Origin: Harmonia axyridis
Taxonomy: Eukaryota > Arthropoda > Insecta > Coleoptera > Coccinellidae
Length of the DNA: 64,000 bases
Direction of reading: 5' to 3'
NCBI RefSeq assembly: GCF_914767665.1
Contig: NC_059502.1
Span: forward strand, 56,278,031-56,342,030
A program made the position numbers and the translations under genes. Shown one piece after another: positions 60,065 through 64,000 of this stretch. Within the stretch, counting starts at the first letter, position 1; the number at the start of each line of letters is the position of its first letter. The notes under the pieces were generated by a model, which saw only the letters and a list, made by a program, of their open reading frames with translations, made no database searches and was not told where the DNA came from.

Positions 60065-61263
60065 TGATTAAATTGAAAATTTTCAAAGTAACTATTATGT
60101 GAATTATTTTTACTGTAAATGCCTATGCCTGAACTCACTTTTTCGAAGTAGAATGATGTAGGAATATCGTGCACCTCTTGAATTTAAGAAATATCAACAC
60201 AGGGTGTTTCAAATCTTCTGCCAAAAATTGTGAACAAAATTATATTATAATTTTAGATTTTCAAATTAAAACTACATTTTTCCATTATTGTGTTGGAGTC
60301 TACGATGAAAAATAAGGACGTTGTTCGAACATAGCAGACAGACTTTTAGAGGAATACTCTGTGATCATAGAAATTTAAATGTCTAATTACTTAACATGTT
60401 ATAGTTGTATTCATTATCAAAGAAGGAATTGGATAATTTTACATCCTTAACTATGTAATATCTTCTTTTCGTCTAGGTGCTTTAACTATTCAAAAACTTG
60501 GAAAGTTTGCAACATATTTTCAAAATACCTTCTCGTTGATCGGAGTGAAGTAAACGTGTATATTTCTGATTGAATGTTCGACAAGTTCTACTAAAAACTC
60601 TGTTGCATTTAGGGTTAAAATGGAATAGATGCAGAATTTCATTATTTAAATATAGCGAGGATTCATTTAGTGTAATTATATTCTACAAGCTTTGATGATG
60701 AATAATGTCACTTGTAAAATAATTGCATATTTTATTTTCTAGGCTCATAGAATATTGATCTGGAATGCAATTTAGCAACAGATTGAATGAAATTGACCCT
60801 ACGTATAACAAATTCATAAAATCCCTAATAACACTTGAATTAATGATGATGATGTTTGAACACTATACTTATTTTTTGCTGTATAATCCAAAGCAAGCAT
60901 AAAAAATAGGTTTCTAATTTGAGAAACCAAAGTTATATGATAAAATTTTGTTTACATTTTTCGACTCAATTTGAAACACCCTTCGTTGATACTTGCAGGA
61001 ATAATAATTCACATAATAGTGACTATGGAAATTTTCAATATTTTCAAGTATTTTTCAATATTTTGAATACTATAAGGACTAACGAACAATTTGAAAAAGA
61101 TGTGATTGAGAATAAAAAACTTGAAAATATATAAGAGGTAAAATGAAACTAAAATTTTTCCCAAAACTTTTTTGTAAACCGGAAGTGCAGGAGCTTTGGA
61201 AATATTTTAGTTAAATAGAGAATTACGAACAAAAGGATATTCCAGATTTTGAGATTTCAAATC

Positions 61264-61500
61264 AGCAACAGTGAAAATAACATTACGTTATGGTAACGAA
61301 TGAGTTCAGAAATTGAGGAAAAACTGTAATGCAAAAAAAAAATACTTTTCGATTAGACAATGCTCCTTGTCACAACTTGATGGAAACCATGGCCAAACTG
61401 TACGAATTGCGATTCCAAGTGCGTGATCATCCAGCTTATTCTCCAGATTTGGTCTCCAGTGACTACTCAAATCTTGCAGACCCCAAAAGAATGATCCAAA
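61264..61500 (+). pseudogene. Mariner transposase C-terminal fragment, copy 2
   Basis: Same fragment as 59816-60064 with a handful of differences (for example VRDHPAYSPDL). Identity starts at the same AGCAACAGTG and ends near ACTCAAATCT, so a ~220-bp piece was duplicated or both are related deletion derivatives. Confidence 0.75.
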
Positions 61501-64000
61501 AAAAAATTTTTCTACTGAAAATATATTGCAAAAATAGAGGAGTGTTCGAGCATATGTATCACTCTTGAAGATGACTATGTTAACGAATATTCAAGAAAAA
61601 GTGTTTTTACTGTAAAGGCCCGAGACTTTGAGTGAAAGGTTATATGTATATCCTTCAGTAAAAAGTCACCCTTATGCTTAGTAATAATTTTGTTGAATTC
61701 GAAGTCGATGCCAAATATAAGAATAAGTTACCTTGTCAGTTCCTAATTCTTGCTAAGATCTTCAACTCATACTCCCAATATAGAGATACAATACTGTGGA
61801 AAGAGAAATATTTTGCTAGGTTTTAAGCCTTTGATAAGATTCATTCGATAAATTCTACAGGAATGAGGTATCTAGTAAAATTAGTCTCTCAAAATATAAC
61901 AGCAAGCCAAAGTAAAGAATCCTTTGACACCACAAAGGAGGGAAACCTAATTGAAGCCGTCGACTAGAGTTCATTAGAAACTCTGAAACTGGATGGGAGT
62001 TATAGTTGAGGTTATATTAACCTTCGACGGCCCAGAGAGGAATGTAATAATAGGTTATTAAATGGTAGCTCACAAGAAACCCCTAATTTTCAATATAACG
62101 ACGAACATTTTGTGATGAAGGCCAATTACTGTTAATGCCATGAAATAGAAATTTCGAGATTTTCATTAACACTTTGTTCAGATATAATATATAATTTGTA
62201 CCGCATTGAGCACCATAATGAAATTATTTGGAGCTACCTTACCAACAAAAAGTAAATTATAATTAAATATAGTAAACAAAGTGAAAAAAGATTACTTATG
62301 GGATTCCACAGGGTACTGTTCATGGAAAGCTTCTTTTCTTTGTGTGTATTAGTAACCCCTTGGAGATGAGGAGTGAAGAAGCTGAAATTATAAGTTTCAG
62401 ACGATATTGCGTTTCTGTATGAAGAACATCGTGTTTGAACCTGAAAATAACTCGTACTTAGGATGCATAGAAATACTGGTTCTACTCTTGAAAAGTTTAA
62501 GATTAAACTGGCTACTTTTGAAGGGACCCGCCTTCTTGGATTTCAAGAAACTTGTCGCTACTTCACTTGATTTTCGAATAGTTTTCTTATCGATCACACC
62601 CAATTTGGTGCCGTTCCCAAAGAAATGGAAATATTGAAATCGCCTCCTACGAAAAAATAAAGGCTTTTCGTTTTCATTTCCATAGAAATGTAACAATTTA
62701 ATAAACAGCGTATCCTATAGAAGAAAAAGGAGGTAATGGATACACCAGTATTTGTAGAGATGAGGTCTTCAAGAAAATAAAAATGGTTCCAATGAATAAG
62801 CTCACTATAATCCGAAGTAAAACCATACTTACCGTTCATGTGAAGAAGAACTGTAGTTGAAGAACGTGGAAACTGAAAAATTAACGATGAGATAAATATT
62901 CTTTGAAATATTTGGATATTATAATTTGTTTTTGAGTAGTCTTTATGAAGTGCCTGGGCATAATCACCTAGCAACACTTAAATGGTATTAACACATGCTC
63001 TATTCAAGTAGAAAGCCGAGGAACGTATTGTAGAGATTCGAATATACATAAGGAAAGGTATAAAGAATATAAGATGCCTTAATAATGCGTATGTGAAGTA
63101 CCAGATGCTAGATTCTGTTCTTCCTATGTTTAAACAAAAGATGACAAAGAACTCATTTAATGGGAACATTGAAGTTATAAGCATAATATGATTCCTTTAG
63201 TTCAAGATGAATTTTGGTTCGGATTAACGTTGAGGGATTCACGAATATTGAGGTTGATGGAAGATCACCTTTTGTAGCTTAGACAAAGTGTCCTTTTCGA
63301 ACGATGTAATCTTATGATGACCAGCTTATCGTTTGGCTGAAATAATTCAAATAATTATGATTACATTTATTCACATTGAAGACTCGATTGAAGATGAGTA
63401 AGAGAAACCATTCCCTAATAAATGAATAAAATGATGACAATGGATCCCGGTGTGTTTTATTTTCCATGTTGGAGCTTAATGACATACAGAAAGAATGGGA
63501 TGAGGTATTACAGGATTATTGTTATTCTTTTGGATAATTTCATATAGAAATCAAATAAGATTTGAAATAATGTGTTTTAGTTACAAAAAAAATCACATGA
63601 AAATGCGAAAGCTACAAAAAAAAATTATTTTTTTTTCTTTTTTTTTCTTTTCATCAAAGCACCATCCTCTGGAAAAATGGGAGGAAGATTTATCTTGAAT
63701 ATGGATAACAAAATGTTTCACCAGTGAATTTGGAAAATACACATGATATAACCTTGGTATTGGCGCATACTTTGTTTTGAAAATATTAATTCTTAGATTT
63801 TACAGCAGCCACACTGTGAAATAAATGTATAAAACAGAATAATGATATTCCAAAACAGGTATTCTGTGGAATAAACAAAAGAACTCGTGTTTTAATATCC
63901 TCCTTTGTTTTCGTGAGATGATAACAATAAGACAGGTACATGCCCTAACGTAATCGAAGCCTAATATATGGATATGACGGAATAATCCTTTTGTCATGGC
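61501..64000. other. No gene seen
   Basis: AT-rich DNA. Open frames up to 127 codons (62594-62977, minus strand) have no recognisable domain and read like chance frames. A poly-A/poly-T tract lies at about 63617-63653. Confidence 0.45.

Larger units (their letters stand above)
58937..61262. repeat. Diverged inverted-repeat mariner-type remains with nested insertions
   Basis: Left end at CAGGGTGTTTCAACTTTGAC (58939). Sequence at about 58980-59190 is complementary, with divergence, to 61060-61250; shared words include TTCTCAATCAC and GAGCTTCGGAAATA-like strings. A TIR element (59198-59807) and a transposase fragment are nested inside. Other ends are CAGGGTGTTTCAAATC at 60202 and TTTGAAACACCC at 60969. 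Confidence 0.5.

Noticed and set aside
62594..62977. 127-codon minus-strand frame
   Set aside because: Composition and lack of any motif suggest a chance frame in AT-rich DNA.

Overview
This is AT-rich nuclear DNA from an insect or other arthropod. It is crowded with transposable elements and holds one complete, well-supported host gene. The taxon is inferred from element types (R4/Dong, Tc1/mariner, pogo/Tigger, hAT-like MITEs) and short-intron gene structure. A beetle is plausible, but nothing in the window proves the order.

Layout. 0-3 kb: nested foldback elements and small MITEs. 3-7.6 kb: a short element with hammerhead-like core words on both strands, then four units of a ~0.45 kb repeat interrupted by palindromic MITEs, a 61-bp tandem array and a dead pogo/Tigger copy. 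7.6-22.25 kb: an ankyrin-repeat gene cluster with one intact open frame (7596-8762) followed by about ten broken or shuffled relatives. Inside the cluster, a block carrying a PHD-finger retrotransposon ORF1 and a COMMD2-like pseudogene is present twice. 22.26-22.86 kb: a 600-bp near-perfect foldback MITE. 24.8-28.6 kb: three tandem ~1.27 kb units, each with a long GC-rich hairpin. 29.96-36.57 kb: a complete ten-exon RacGAP1/Tumbleweed gene (coiled coil, C1, RhoGAP), with a Tc1 copy and a mariner relic in its late introns. 39-41 kb: a foldback and a reverse-transcriptase relic. 42.47-46.59 kb: a full-length R4/Dong-type retrotransposon with one intact 1268-codon frame, inserted in (TAA)n and followed by a 5'-truncated second copy with its own 15-bp target duplication. 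48.6-50.4 kb: a reverse-transcriptase pseudogene abutting a 1-kb inverted-repeat element. 53.6-55.6 kb: another long foldback. 56.5-57.2 kb: a tRNA-like B box, a complete type III hammerhead ribozyme motif and a dead Tc1 copy. 57.5-58.1 kb: a GC-rich, TATA-preceded stretch that may be the promoter and first exon of a gene running out of the window. 58.9-61.5 kb: nested mariner relics with two abutting perfect palindromes. The remainder shows no gene I can support.

Only RacGAP1 looks like an ordinary conserved cellular gene: it would serve centralspindlin and Rho control in cytokinesis. The ankyrin cluster looks like birth-and-death evolution of a lineage-specific family. The best candidates for new biology are the hammerhead next to a Pol III-like box, the tandem long-hairpin units, and the R4/Dong pair. 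All calls come from reading the sequence; no database search was run.
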